DNA from: Plantago major
Lineage: Eukaryota > Streptophyta > Magnoliopsida > Lamiales > Plantaginaceae
Assembly: GCA_026545765.1 (NCBI GenBank)
Contig: CM048839.1
Span: forward strand, 85,760,414-85,824,413
Direction of reading: 5' to 3'
Length of the DNA stretch: 64,000 nt
How positions within the stretch are numbered: position 1 is the stretch's first letter; the number at the start of each line of letters is the position of its first letter. The position numbers and the translations under genes are program-made. This document shows, piece by piece, positions 20,984-31,164 of the stretch. The notes under the pieces were generated by a model, which was not told the DNA's origin, ran no database searches, and saw nothing but the letters and a program-made list of their open reading frames with translations.

Positions 20984-21973
20984 CTAATTGAGCTTGAGCC
21001 TCCTAGCCTTCTCTATCCCCATGCTTACCCTTGAGCGAGAATAGGTGTAGAGTGGACCGGTGTGTGCTGCAATGTAGTTCCTGGTGTCAACCTGTGTAGG
21101 AGAATATGATGTGGTGACAGCTTGCAACTCACGTTTCTCACCGCAAACCTGAATAGTACATGTACGGCCATAAAGATCGACCATCATACGAGTAGCCTTG
21201 ATGAAAGGGCGCCCAAGAAGCAGCATATCCTTGTCCATCTCTTTGATCTTCACCTGCGGTGACTCGACAACCACGAAGTCAGTCATAAACACATCTCCAC
21301 CAATGGTTACGGGAACATCCTCAACAACTCCCATGCATTTGGTTCGAGTACCATTAGCCATGGTCACAAAGCATCTTATAGGTTGAGTTCCTCATAAGTC
21401 TCGAATGTCATCAAGTTAACTGCAGCTCCAGTATCAATAATACCTGTAACCTCAGAAGAACTGCCTATCCCGACAACCAAATCGAAACTGTTTGCATCAC
21501 TAATGCTCTACTCTTCCTTTTGGATCAACTGAGTTGGTCTTGCATTCGCCTTCTCTCCTGGAATCGCAGGACCAGATGTTATCACCTTTCTTACTTCCTG
21601 TACCTGTGGTGCCTCAACCTAGGAAACCACCTTATCATGGTTATAAGTGCAAGTCGTAATAACAGTCTTCACTACTCCTGGCTTGTCAAAAGCTACCTCC
21701 ACAGCAAGTACCCTGTTATTCTCTAAAGTCGCAGGGAGTTTACCCTTCTCTCTTTGTTAGAAGGCGCCGACCAGATCACCAAGAGTCTTCTCTAACCTCT
21801 TTTGCGATTGCTCAATGCTCTCAAACCTCTGGTCATTCTTGGTTTGATTCCACTATGCTTCTGCCCAGAACCTGTTGTGGTGCATTCTCATAGAAGTTAC
21901 CTCCATAGGATAAATTGGAACGATCGGGGTTGAAGGGTTGCACCTTAGTGGCACCTGCATTCATTCCGGTTGG
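20984..21973 (-). pseudogene. E3 aspartic protease and gag-protease junction
   Basis: Near 21400-21445 the minus strand reads IIDTGAAVNLMTFETYEEL, the DTG active site of an Athila-type protease. Downstream come CMGVVEDVPVTIGGDVFMTDF and MLLLGRPFIKATR, with the conserved LLGRPF of the family. A stop near 21379 separates the active site from the rest. Upstream lies the tail of gag with further stops. The protease would cleave gag products. Confidence 0.75.
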
Positions 21974-23029
21974 TTATTGCCATTCTGTTGTTGCATTCTG
22001 TACCCAGCAAATAATCTCCGGAGTTGGGTTCTCCCCCATAGTCTCAGGAAGTCTACACATACTAGAACCATGCCTGAAATTACCACACAGATTACACCTC
22101 TCATTCACTGAAACCACTAGTGCAGGGATAGTGCCAAGCATCCTCATCTCCTTAATCTGTTCTGCCAATTCAATGGTACTAGGCCCTGGTGTTTCCTCCA
22201 CAGCTCTTACCTCAGCTCTCCTTGTTCTACCTCTAGTTCCCTTAAGCTGGGAGATGGCAGAAAGCTTCTCAAAACCCTCATTCAATGCAGCTGGAGATGC
22301 CGTGACGATAGAGCCATCCACGGTCATATCCACCATATTCTGTGCTTCCCAGTCGAGACCCTCATAGAACTTGCAGCATAATTCCATCTCACTCAACTTA
22401 TGGTAAGGGCATTGAGAGGGCAAGTTCAGGAATCGCTCCCTGGCCTCATAAAAACTCTCATCACTCATCTACATGAACTTCTCAATCTGCACTCGAAGCT
22501 GCCTAGTCTTCTCCGCTGGATAGAACTTGTTCATAAAGGCCCTGTATAGATCATCCCAAGTAGCCAGAGAACCTTCAGGTTGATTCAATAACCAGCTCTT
22601 TGATTTATCCTGCATACACATGGGAAAAACCTTATTCCTTATTTCCTCATCAGAAACCGTTACTGTGCCTACAGTAAGCGGAATCCTAGCAATCAGCCCC
22701 TCGAACTCCTTCAGAAACCGGATAACATCCTCATTAGCCATCCCATAATACTTAGGCATGTCATGGAAGTGATGAGACTTGATCTCCATGTTCCTAGCAT
22801 TGTTATAGAGCACAATAGCTGATCCCCCAGCCTTAATTTCACCAGGCTGTATATAGGTCCCACAAGTGATCACAGGGGCCTCAACAGAACCGATGACTCT
22901 GGGAGTATTCTCGTTGTTGTCACCCATTTGAATAGCTGCTAAGTTCTGTCTTCGAAGCTGATGGTAGTGTCTATCGATCACAAGTATTAGAGGTTGCAAA
23001 GGTGTTCCTTGCGATCTTGTACCGGGCAT
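21974..23029 (-). pseudogene. E3 gag
   Basis: A frame of about 350 codons with one in-frame TAG near 22470. It begins MPGTRSQGTPLQPLIL. The capsid-like region shows HHFHDMPKYYGMANEDVIRF, then IRNKVFPMCMQDKSKSWLL, WDDLYRAFMNKFYP and ESFYEARERFLNL, the standard Athila gag series. A CCHC zinc knuckle follows (CNLCGNFRHGSSMC, about 22050-22095) for RNA binding. Start chosen because it lies shortly after the PBS. Close to intact compared with other gag genes in the window. Confidence 0.82.
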
Positions 23030-23160
23030 AAACCTGTAAAAAGTTCCTCTACAAAATCAAAAACCTCGAAAAATCATAGTTTCTGTTAGTGCAAAAATCG
23101 CAGGTATGTAAAAAAAAACCAAATAAAATATCACACTCACACGCTACAGTAGGAATTAAT

Positions 23161-23178
23161 TCCCCGGCAGCGGCGCCA
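23161..23178 (-). other. E3 primer binding site, tRNA-Asp type
   Basis: Minus strand TGGCGCCGCTGCCGGGGA lies five bases inside the LTR. It matches the complement of the plant tRNA-Asp(GUC) 3' end (TGGCGCCGTTGCCGGGG) with one change, typical of Athila-group elements. Confidence 0.85.
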
Positions 23179-23182
23179 AATT

Positions 23183-24071
23183 TGATGTGCTCAAATTACT
23201 ACTTGGAAAACAAGTAGAAAGCAGTTGTTGTAAATAGACAATGCTAACCACAGAATCGTTCACCAAGGAATTAATCAAGCTACGTAGCAGTGAGAGTAAA
23301 CATATACTTGCCAGTAACAGTTTGGTTGATGGTTTTGTATACTTCTAACTAGATTGACTAAAGCTAAGATTACGATTAACAATGAGAGAAAGATGAATAC
23401 AGTGGCAAGATCCAATTATGCTAATTCGAACTAGGGATAACACTCATATTTGTCACACGGTTGTTGTACAGTAAATCAATCAAATCGATTCAACCAATTG
23501 TTCTTACAATATATTATATGGGTGAAATTGTGAGTCGTCAATTTACGATCCTTAAACATGAACAATTTAGAGAATTTAATACGGACTTATCAAATTGAAG
23601 GTTTTTACGAAGATTTTATACGAGACTAACCTATATGAGTGATTTGATAAACCCTAGAACGAATATGCATAATCTTCACATACTACTGCATTCAAAGGTG
23701 TTTAGCTACTCATAATAGATAATTGCATACAGAGATTCATGGCAATAATGATACGAAACATAGATGAGAAACTCGCATGCAATAACATACAATTCAATCG
23801 ATAAAGATAAAGAACGAATTGTAAAGAAGAAAGCAATAGATAAATCAATACCAATAATCGTGATGTGTAAAATCAATGAATAACCAAGCTCCAAAGATGT
23901 CTCTCTGTCAATGTCTCAATCTAGGAGCTTTTTTTCAAGAACTAGGTTAAAAGAAGTATCAGAAAAAGAACCCAATTCTAACATTATAAGGAAAACAAAA
24001 TAATTCTGCAGACGCCTCTCGCTGCGGCACGCTTAATTGGTCCGCCGCGGCGAGCCTTCTTTTATCGAGAT

Positions 24072-24144
<73 letters not shown>

Positions 24145-24512
24145 CTTATTGCTTGCAAGGGAATAACACTGGGTCAAGTAGCCATCTTCTCCAGAATTAT
24201 ATGGTTTCGCAGAATCACTCTGCGGCGAGCCAAGAGACTGCGTCGCGGCGAACTAGTCAGATTTGGTGTTTCTTTCTGCTTCTTCTATACGACGAGGCGG
24301 CCTTCAAGAATACTTCGGATTGTGATTTCTGCACTTGATTCACATCTAGCAAAGTCGTCATTACTCCAAACATACCTCAGGGAAAAAAACCTACAAAACA
24401 CAAACAAGAAACCAAGCATAAAAACGCACTAAAATAATATAAAACTAAGGTCAAAGACTAACAAAAGACGGTTAAAAAGGACCAAATGAGACGTTAGAAT
24501 ATTGTCTCATCA
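23183..24512 (-). repeat. 5' LTR of E3
   Basis: 1330 bp, same ends as the 3' LTR. The extra length is mainly a (TA)n tract at about 24074-24141 and one additional palindrome pair member at about 24018-24058 (CTCGCTGCGGCACG and GCCGCGGCGAG). Confidence 0.9.
24074..24141. repeat. (TA)n microsatellite in E3 LTR
   Basis: About 33 TA units; the sister LTR has only about five, so it expanded after insertion. Confidence 0.95.
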
Positions 24513-25020
24513 GTGATGGTTATGCAAATTCGAATCTAGGGTTTATCTTCGTTCATAAAGGTTCGTCTAGTTTGATATTCTTGTAAAAACCTTCAATCCA
24601 ATACGCTAGTTTGAAATCTTCTAAATCGTTTTGGTTAAGAATCGTCGCTCTGACAAACCTGACGATTTATCAAGTTTCAAATCTTCGAAAAATAGATTGG
24701 TTGAATTGGATTGATTGCTTTTTTGTACACCAACCGTGTGACAATATCAACGATTACATTAGTATCGAATTAGCATAACCGGATCATCACTACCGTGTTC
24801 ACTTTATCTCATTGATCAAATCAGTTTATCTACTTTTAGTATTAATCTGTGTTTTAGAAGTACAAACATCCAAAACTTATCTGTTACTCACAAACAAACG
24901 TTCTGCTCTATTTCGTTGTGGTAGCTTAATTGATTCCCTAGAGAACGATACCGAGTTAAGCATAGTCTACAACTACAGCTTATTCTCTTAAGTTATTTAG
25001 AGTATAATTTGAGCTTCTCA

Positions 25021-26177
25021 GTGACGGCTTTGGTGGTGGTGTGGGAACAGGTGCCATAGTGGGTGGTCTAGGTGGTAATTCGGGTGGGTTTAAGCTAGGT
25101 CCAGTACGGTATGATAAAAGAGGGTGTTGGGGGATAAAGTTGTTTACCAGTTGGTTTCTCAGTCTCTTCCAGTTGTGGCGGTTCCTCCGGTTCGTCATTC
25201 ACAGCATCCTTCCTTCCCATCCTTATCTCTATGGCTTCAATCCTCATATTGATCTGTTTCCAAGGAGTTTCCTCGATGTCTCTGACTTCCTTAGTAACCA
25301 CCCTTCTTCCTCATCCTTTCTGCATAGAGTTCTCACTAAGGTTCTTGCACACTCCTCAAATCCTTCTTGGGGGTGCGTCAAGCAGATTTCCTTGACATGC
25401 TCCATCGATGAGTGCTTGGCTGATAGAGTTAATTCCCTTGTAAAAGTTGTTGACCTTGTCAAACAGCGCATAAGAGTGCATTGGGCATTTGTCAAGTAAA
25501 TCCTTATATCTTTCCCAAAGTTCGTGAAAGATTTCTCCGTCAAACTGGTTGAAAGGGAAGTATCTGGGCATAAACTTGTTGAAAACCTCGTCCCATGTAG
25601 TCAAGTTGCCCGGCTGTAGTGAGATAAGCCAGTTCTTTGCCTTGTCTTTAAGATGACATTTCGTGAGCCCATTCAATGGTATACCTCCAACTATTGCGTA
25701 GAATTCCCTCATAAAGTGCATCGGGTCCTAAATTTGGTTCCCGTAGAAGTGTGGTAGTTGGTTCAGATGAGTTCCTTTCAGATCATATTCTCTCGCAATC
25801 CTCTCCAGATAGATGCTTGTGGCATGCGGTGTAAGCCTTGGCATAACGTAGTCGCGCATGGGTCTATCGTCTTCGTCTATCAGTTCCACCCTTGCATAGT
25901 TATCCCATCTTCGATTCTCATCTAACCTTAATCTTTCCTCAGCTATCCTTATCCTTTCCTGTTCCAGTTCTTCTCTCTCAGCTTGAATCTCAAGTCGAAT
26001 CTTAAGCGATTGCTCGTTGAGGTCGACATTCCCAGATGGATTGTCGCTGTTGTTTCCTTCTCCACTCATGTTGCTAGATGACTCCATGATGGTAGTAGGT
26101 AATTTCTTCCTTTCGAGCTTATCTATGTCATCTTTAAACGGTACTACTGGTGTTCCCGCACATCTCCTGCCTTGCAT
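25021..26177 (-). pseudogene. E1 gag (Athila type)
   Basis: The frame starts MQGRRCAGTPVVPFKDDIDK. It then has an acidic coiled coil (REELEQERIRIAEERLRLDE), the capsid entry (DYVMPRLTPHATSIYLERIA, then NQLPHFYGNQ), a stop near 25728, and capsid motifs DPMHFMREFYAIVGGIPLNG, CHLKDKAKNWLISLQPGNL, WDEVFNKFMPRYFP, FHELWERYKDLLDKCPMHSY and FYKGINSISQALIDGACQG. A frameshift near 25370 precedes a Pro-rich linker that runs to the S1 insertion. There is no zinc knuckle. It would form the element particle. Confidence 0.8.
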
Positions 26178-26463
26178 AAAGACTAAGAGACAAACCTTTG
26201 TAGATATGGGTAGATAATACTAAAAGGATAATAAACAGAAATCTAAAATTATGTGTTTTTGGATTTTTTAATAAGAAAATAAACTAATACATAAAAGAAA
26301 ATATTTTTGGATTTTTTTTTTGCTGTGGAGATAGATTCTCACAGGTTTTATGATTTTTTTGGTTTTATGCTATACAAATTTAAAAGACAGTGCGTAAATT
26401 AAAAAGCGAAAGAAAGATTCAACTTATGTCGGACGATCGAAACTTGCTTGAGCGATCAAGTGT

Positions 26464-26480
26464 CCCAGGCAGCGGCGCCA
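26464..26480 (-). other. E1 primer binding site, tRNA-Asp type
   Basis: Minus strand TGGCGCCGCTGCCTGGG, five bases inside the LTR, is the tRNA-Asp type site with two changes. Confidence 0.8.
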
Positions 26481-26485
26481 AATTT

Positions 26486-27904
26486 TGATGTGCAGTTAGA
26501 GATTTTGATTTCGTTGTAGAACCTGTAATCCCTAAATACAATCAAAGATTAAATTTATTCATGTCAGAAGCCCTCAAATCCACAGTTTATAGCGGAAAGT
26601 TGACTCGGGATGTTGTTCTCCATGGACACTTAGCATATGAACAAGCAAAAATTGTATGTAAATTGTATGCAGAAAGTAAACATAATGATTGCAGACAGAT
26701 TGATTAATACGCAGTAAACCCTAATTAATAAGATGAAATCGATGGTGGATAATGTAAAGGATCCGCAACCTCCCTCTGTTATGCTACTCCCAACTACTTA
26801 GAATCAAACAACGTACTAGCCATCTACAGGCAGCAAAGAAACATGCCAAAAGGATCAAGTCGTAGTTAATCCAGACACCTTCACTTATACCAACAATGTG
26901 TTGTGTCACTCAACACACTATCTCGTCACGTTTTCAGACAAATCACACAGGATAATATATAATCCGTTACCAAGTCGTACTTAGTAAGGATTTCCCACGT
27001 AAAGAGTCGAACGAATAAAGAACAAGTACGAAATTACATTGTAAAACTAATTCATTAATATATCACGGTATATAAAGAAGTAGCAACAGCAGAGTTACGG
27101 TGGTTCGCCTTTACAAAAGAAAGTTAGCTACTCATATCTAAGACAGAAATCGAAATAAGCAAGAAGAAGAAGAAGAAGAAGAAGAAGAAGAAGAAGAAGA
27201 AGAAGAAGCTTAGTCTCTCATGTCTTCATACTGCTGCTTCTAGGGTTTCCTCCTTATGGGTGCCGGACGGCCAGCGGTTTTGGGGTTTCACTTCCCCGAG
27301 GACTGGTTCTCTCTCAGGAGAGCTGCTTTGTGAGCGGTGTATAATTATGAGACCCCTGAGGTCTTATTTATACTGAAAATTCCGAACTCTAGCCGCCATT
27401 GATCAATAAGGAAGGTTTAGGAAGGTGGGCCTTAGCTTGACAGGCCAGGAAGCAGACCCAGAACAATTCAGAGGCTTGACTGCGGTCGTCTGTGGACCGC
27501 GGTGGTGCCTTCTGCGGCCACCAGTGGATCGCCAAGTACGATTTCTGTAGCTTCGAATCTGTTTTCTTCGTTGTTCAATTACAGGCTTCGTAACTTCGTT
27601 TCCTTGAAAAGTGGTCTTCTACAAAGTTGTTGAATCTTCAATTATTTTCGCATTGGTTGGTCGCATGACATGTTTTGACTCCTCGAACTCCGTGCAACGG
27701 TCAATCTGGCGTATTCACTTAACTTTCTCGATTTTGCACAATTATACCGTTTTCATGCCTGAAATCGTGCAATTCCTCAAAAATGCGATCATGACCTACA
27801 GAAAATACGCGAAGTTTGTAATTAACCATAAAACGATACAAATATTGCATCTAAGGCAAAAAACGAGGGTCTAAAAGCATGCTATATCGCACATTGTCAC
27901 ATCA
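26486..27904 (-). repeat. 5' LTR of E1
   Basis: 1419 bp with seven-base inverted tips: minus strand TGATGTGACAATG at the start and TGCACATCA at the end. The right flank is inside E2 integrase (next five bases GAATT). It holds a (GAA)n tract at 27162-27208. Confidence 0.85.
27162..27208. repeat. (GAA)n microsatellite
   Basis: About 15 AGA/GAA units within the E1 LTR. Confidence 0.95.
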
Positions 27905-28866
27905 GAATTATAAAGATGTACCTTGTTACCCGTGATCAGCTCCTTCCTCACAATCCCTCGATCGTGGTATCTTTTGGTGTTTTCTTTGTAGATCTTGGCG
28001 TTCTCAGAAGCATTATGCCGTAACTCCTCGAGTTCACTGAGTTGAAGGAACCTTTGCTCTCCTGCTTTATCCATGTCCATATTGAGCTCATGAATCGCCC
28101 AATAAGATTTCTTTTCCAGCTCTACAAGGAGGTGGCATGCCTTGTCGTAAACCATCCGGTAAGGAGTTGTCCCTATCACGATCTTGAAGCATGTACGGTA
28201 TGCCCAAAGTGCTCCTGGTATCTTCTTTGCCCAGTCCTTCCTACTAGGCTTCACAACCCTTTCCAGGATCTTCTTTATCTGTCGGTTGCTGACCTCTTCT
28301 TGTCCAAAGGTTTGAGGATGGTAGGGGGTTGCAACACGGTGTGAAATACTGAATTTTCGCATAAGTGATGCATACGACCTATTAACGAAATGCTTCCCCC
28401 AATCGGAAATGATGGTGCGTGGCATCCCAAACCTACTAAAGAGCTCCTTGAAAAACTTGAATACAACCTGTGCATCGTTAGCTCTGGTAGGAATTGCTTC
28501 CACCCATTTTGTAACATAACCAACAGCAACAAGTATATATTCGTACCCATTACTAATAGGAAAAGGTCCCATAAAATCAATTCCCCAGACATCAAAAGGT
28601 TCAACAACAAGATTACTAACCTGGGGCATCTATTGCTTCTTACCTATGTTGCCACTTCTTTGGCACCTATCACACTTCTTAGCGAAGTCCTCAGTATCCT
28701 TGTGCAATGTTGGCCAATAAAACCCGGCCTCAAGTATCTTCAATGCGGTCTTCTTTCCGATGTAGTGTCCTCCACTTTCTCCCTCGTGACAGAAACTCAG
28801 GATTCCCTCGGTTTCTTCATAAGGAACGCATCTCCGCAATAGCTCATCGGCTCCTATCCTGTAGAG
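27905..28866 (-). pseudogene. E2 integrase (zinc finger and catalytic core)
   Basis: Reading leftward: RRCVPYEETEGILSFCHEGE and GFYWPTLHKDTEDFAKKCDR form the HHCC zinc domain. After a stop near 28630 comes the core, with first Asp in [10 protein letters not shown], second Asp in [11 protein letters not shown] (the usual SDxGxHF) and catalytic Glu in [13 protein letters not shown]. The C-terminal part has [20 protein letters not shown] and KVHLYNS, cut at 27905 by E1. The D, D, E triad is present. The preceding integrase sequence continues at 30035 beyond the solo LTR. Confidence 0.85.
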
Positions 28867-28877
28867 ATGTGGGTCTT

Positions 28878-30034
28878 TAATGTGCTCAAATTAGTACTTC
28901 TTAAAAGCAACAAAGTAACTAAAGCAGTTGTTGTAATAAACTTTAACTACGAGATCGTTCTCAAGGAGCTAACTAGGCAACTATGACGTTTTCAAGTGTT
29001 AAACGTAAGAGTTTGCAGATACAGGTTGAAAGATGGTGTTTGTAAGATCGATATTGATTAAACTAAGTAAACTGGAAGAGGGTTTTAAATCAAGAGTGGA
29101 GGGAAATAGACACGGTGGCATTTCGGAGACCCATTGTTCATATGCTTGTCACAGTTACTTGTCCAAAAAAAATGCAAATTCAGTGTAACCAAGACATTCT
29201 TTAAAATTGTAAAAGTAGCGAAATCAATCGATTGTCAGACGATTGATTCTTAACCGGAATGGTTTGAAGATTTAAAACTAGATTACTGATTTTGGGGTTT
29301 TTACGAAGATTTTGAATAAGCTTAACACATATGAATAAATCTGGGTCAAGACTCGAATTCGATTACTTCTACATTGCGACCGCATCTATCAAGGAATTAT
29401 TTACTCATAGCACAAGGAATCAAACACCTATTGATTATCATAATAGAATTAGACATACAAGAAGATATCAATAACATTCAATCAAGGAATCATACACAAG
29501 AGATGGGATTGTCAAAGAAAGAATGATTGATTGATAATCTAACCTCAAGATCCAAATCCGAAGTCAATGGTACGATTACAAGTGAAATTGATGATCAACT
29601 AGAGCAAGAAAACCAAAACTAGGGTTTGTTCTTGCTTGAGAGTGAAAATAACGTAAAGAGAAGTGTGTTTGAAATGTCTGAGATCAACAAATTAAAGAAC
29701 AGAGTCTTTCCGCTAAAACGACGCGGGACACGTCCTAAATGGATCTGGGACGCGTCTTGAAATTGCGGCCTGTGGAGAATCGTCTTCAAAAGACTTGGGA
29801 CGCATCATGCGGTTTGTGGGGATGCAAACTGGATGAATCTGGGATGCATTCGGGCTCCTTTCCACAAAAAAAATGCCAAGTTCGCCAATGAACTCCAAAA
29901 AGTACATAAAATAATCCACAATCTGCACAACACCACTAAAACACAAAATGCACAAAAACTATATAAAATGGAAATAAGGATTAACAGAAGGCGGTAAAAA
30001 GAACGGAATGAGACTCTAAAGTATCGTCTCATCA
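28878..30034 (-). repeat. Solo Athila-like LTR S2 inside E2 integrase
   Basis: Plus strand TAATGTGCTCAAATTAG to ATCGTCTCATCA, same family as the E3 LTRs; the first base pair of the inverted tip has mutated (TG to TA). Flanks GTCTT and ATCTT match at 4 of 5 bases. E2 pol continues on both sides, and no internal region is present, so it is a solo LTR. 1157 bp. Confidence 0.85.
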
Positions 30035-31160
30035 ATCTTCCCACACATAATGCCTACTAGCCTTTGACAGAGTATTCCTATCATTTGATGACAAATGTAG
30101 GAGTGATGGACCTGCAACCAAAAAGTTAGCAATATCTGCATATTAGGGCTCTACCCTTGCGACCATCAGTCGTTCATCAGGTATGATTCCAGACTTATCC
30201 TGTTCAGGGCTTGCAATCATTCTAGAAAGATGGTCAGCAACAAGATTCTCTTTTCCACTTTTATCCACAATCTCATAATCAAACTCTTGAAGCATCAACA
30301 CCCATCTAATTAGTCTAGGCTTCAAGTCACTCTTAGCAATTAAATGGCACAAGGCCACATGATCACTATGCACAATGACTTTATAACCTTTCAAATAAGA
30401 TCAGAACTTATCAAGAGCAAAGATTACAGCAAGGAATTCTTTTCAGTAGTTATGTAATTTATCTGAGCATCATTCAAAGTTTTACTCACATAATATTTCA
30501 CACGAAAATTCTTGTCAATTTTCTGACCAAGAACAACACTTAAAGCATAATCAAAAGCATCCCACATAATCTCGAAAGAGAGATTCCAATCAGAAGCAGA
30601 AACAATTGGTGCCGAAACTAGTCGCTCCTTAAAAGTTGAAAAAGCTTTCATGTAAACATCATCAAAAACGAGTGGGACATCTTTTCCCAAAAGGTTACTT
30701 AGGCTTTTAGCAACTTTAGAAAAGTCTTTAATAAACCTACGATGAAAACCAACATGCTCAAGATAAGCTTGCAACTCTTTCACACAAGTGGGAGGGGAAG
30801 TTTAACAATTACATCAAGCTTAGCTTTGTCTACTTCTATTCCTCTCTTAGAGACAACATGCTCAAGCACAATACCCTCTCTAACCATAAAATGGATTTTC
30901 TCCCAACTCAAAGTTAAACTACATTCAATGCACCTTTTAAGAACTCTATCAAGTTTAACCAAACAATCATCAAATGAATCTCCAAAAACAGAAAAAATCA
31001 TCCATGAGTACCTCAACAAAGTCTTGGACCATGTCTGAAAACAACGAATGCATACACATTTGGAAGTTAGCTGGGGCGTTGCATAATCCAAATGGCATCC
31101 TCTTGTAGACAAAAGTTCCAAAGGGGCATGTGAACGTCGTCTGGCCCTTGTTGTCATTCC
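30035..31160 (-). pseudogene. E2 reverse transcriptase C-terminal half and RNase H
   Basis: RT: GTFVYKRMPFGLCNAPANFQ near 31085-31125, then VEVLMDD near 31000 with the catalytic MDD, VREGIVLEHVVSKRGIEVDK, then ELQAYLEHVGFHRRFIKDFS. RNase H: DYALSVVLGQ, YYVSKTLNDAQINYITTEKN, a stop, [16 protein letters not shown] and [12 protein letters not shown]. The integrase N-terminus begins near 30100 (AGPSLLHLSSNDRNTL). One extra T in the T run right after MDD shifts the frame, and stops near 30783 and 30410 break it further. Confidence 0.82.
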
Positions 31161-31164
31161 TTTT

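Larger units (their letters stand above)
16491..24512 (-). mobile_element. Athila-like two-LTR element E3, no visible RT or integrase
   Basis: LTRs at 16491-17736 and 23183-24512 bound a 5.4-kb interior. Minus-strand order: 5' LTR, tRNA-Asp PBS, gag, protease, palindrome-rich spacer, an envelope-position ORF, a long 3' region and 3' LTR. Both LTRs begin TGATGTGCTC on the plus strand and end GTCTCATCA. Flanks are GTGTT (left) and GTGAT (right), a 4/5 match expected for an aged target-site duplication. Aligning the first 95 bp of the LTRs by eye gave 3 differences, so the insertion is younger than its surroundings. Nothing between protease and ORF2 looks like RT, RNase H or integrase. It was probably mobilised in trans. 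Confidence 0.88.
15705..25020 (+). mobile_element. Solo Athila-like LTR (S1), split by nested element E3
   Basis: The LTR consists of 15705-16490 plus 24513-25020, about 1294 bp without the insertion. It starts TGATGAGATGA and ends GAGCTTCTCA. It is flanked by a perfect 5-bp duplication GTGAC (15700-15704 and 25021-25025) with E1 gag on both sides. A lone LTR with a target-site duplication is the product of LTR-LTR recombination that removed the internal region. Element E3 (16491-24512) was inserted later in the opposite orientation. Confidence 0.88.
25021..27904 (-). mobile_element. Athila-like element E1, 5' LTR and gag
   Basis: Minus strand: LTR 26486-27904, PBS, gag 26177 to 25021, then interruption by solo LTR S1. 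The gag resumes at 15704-15274. Its right edge lies inside the E2 integrase, so E1 inserted in E2. Protease, pol and 3' LTR of E1 are absent, cut at 15273 by an LTR fragment. Confidence 0.8.
27905..31160 (-). mobile_element. Athila-like pol relic E2 (RT, RNase H, integrase)
   Basis: Minus-strand pol in Gypsy order (RT, RNase H, integrase) from about 31160 to 27905. It is interrupted by solo LTR 28878-30034 and ends at 27904 where E1 inserted. Gag, protease and RT N-terminus are missing at the junction with element A. It is the oldest layer of the nest. Confidence 0.8.
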
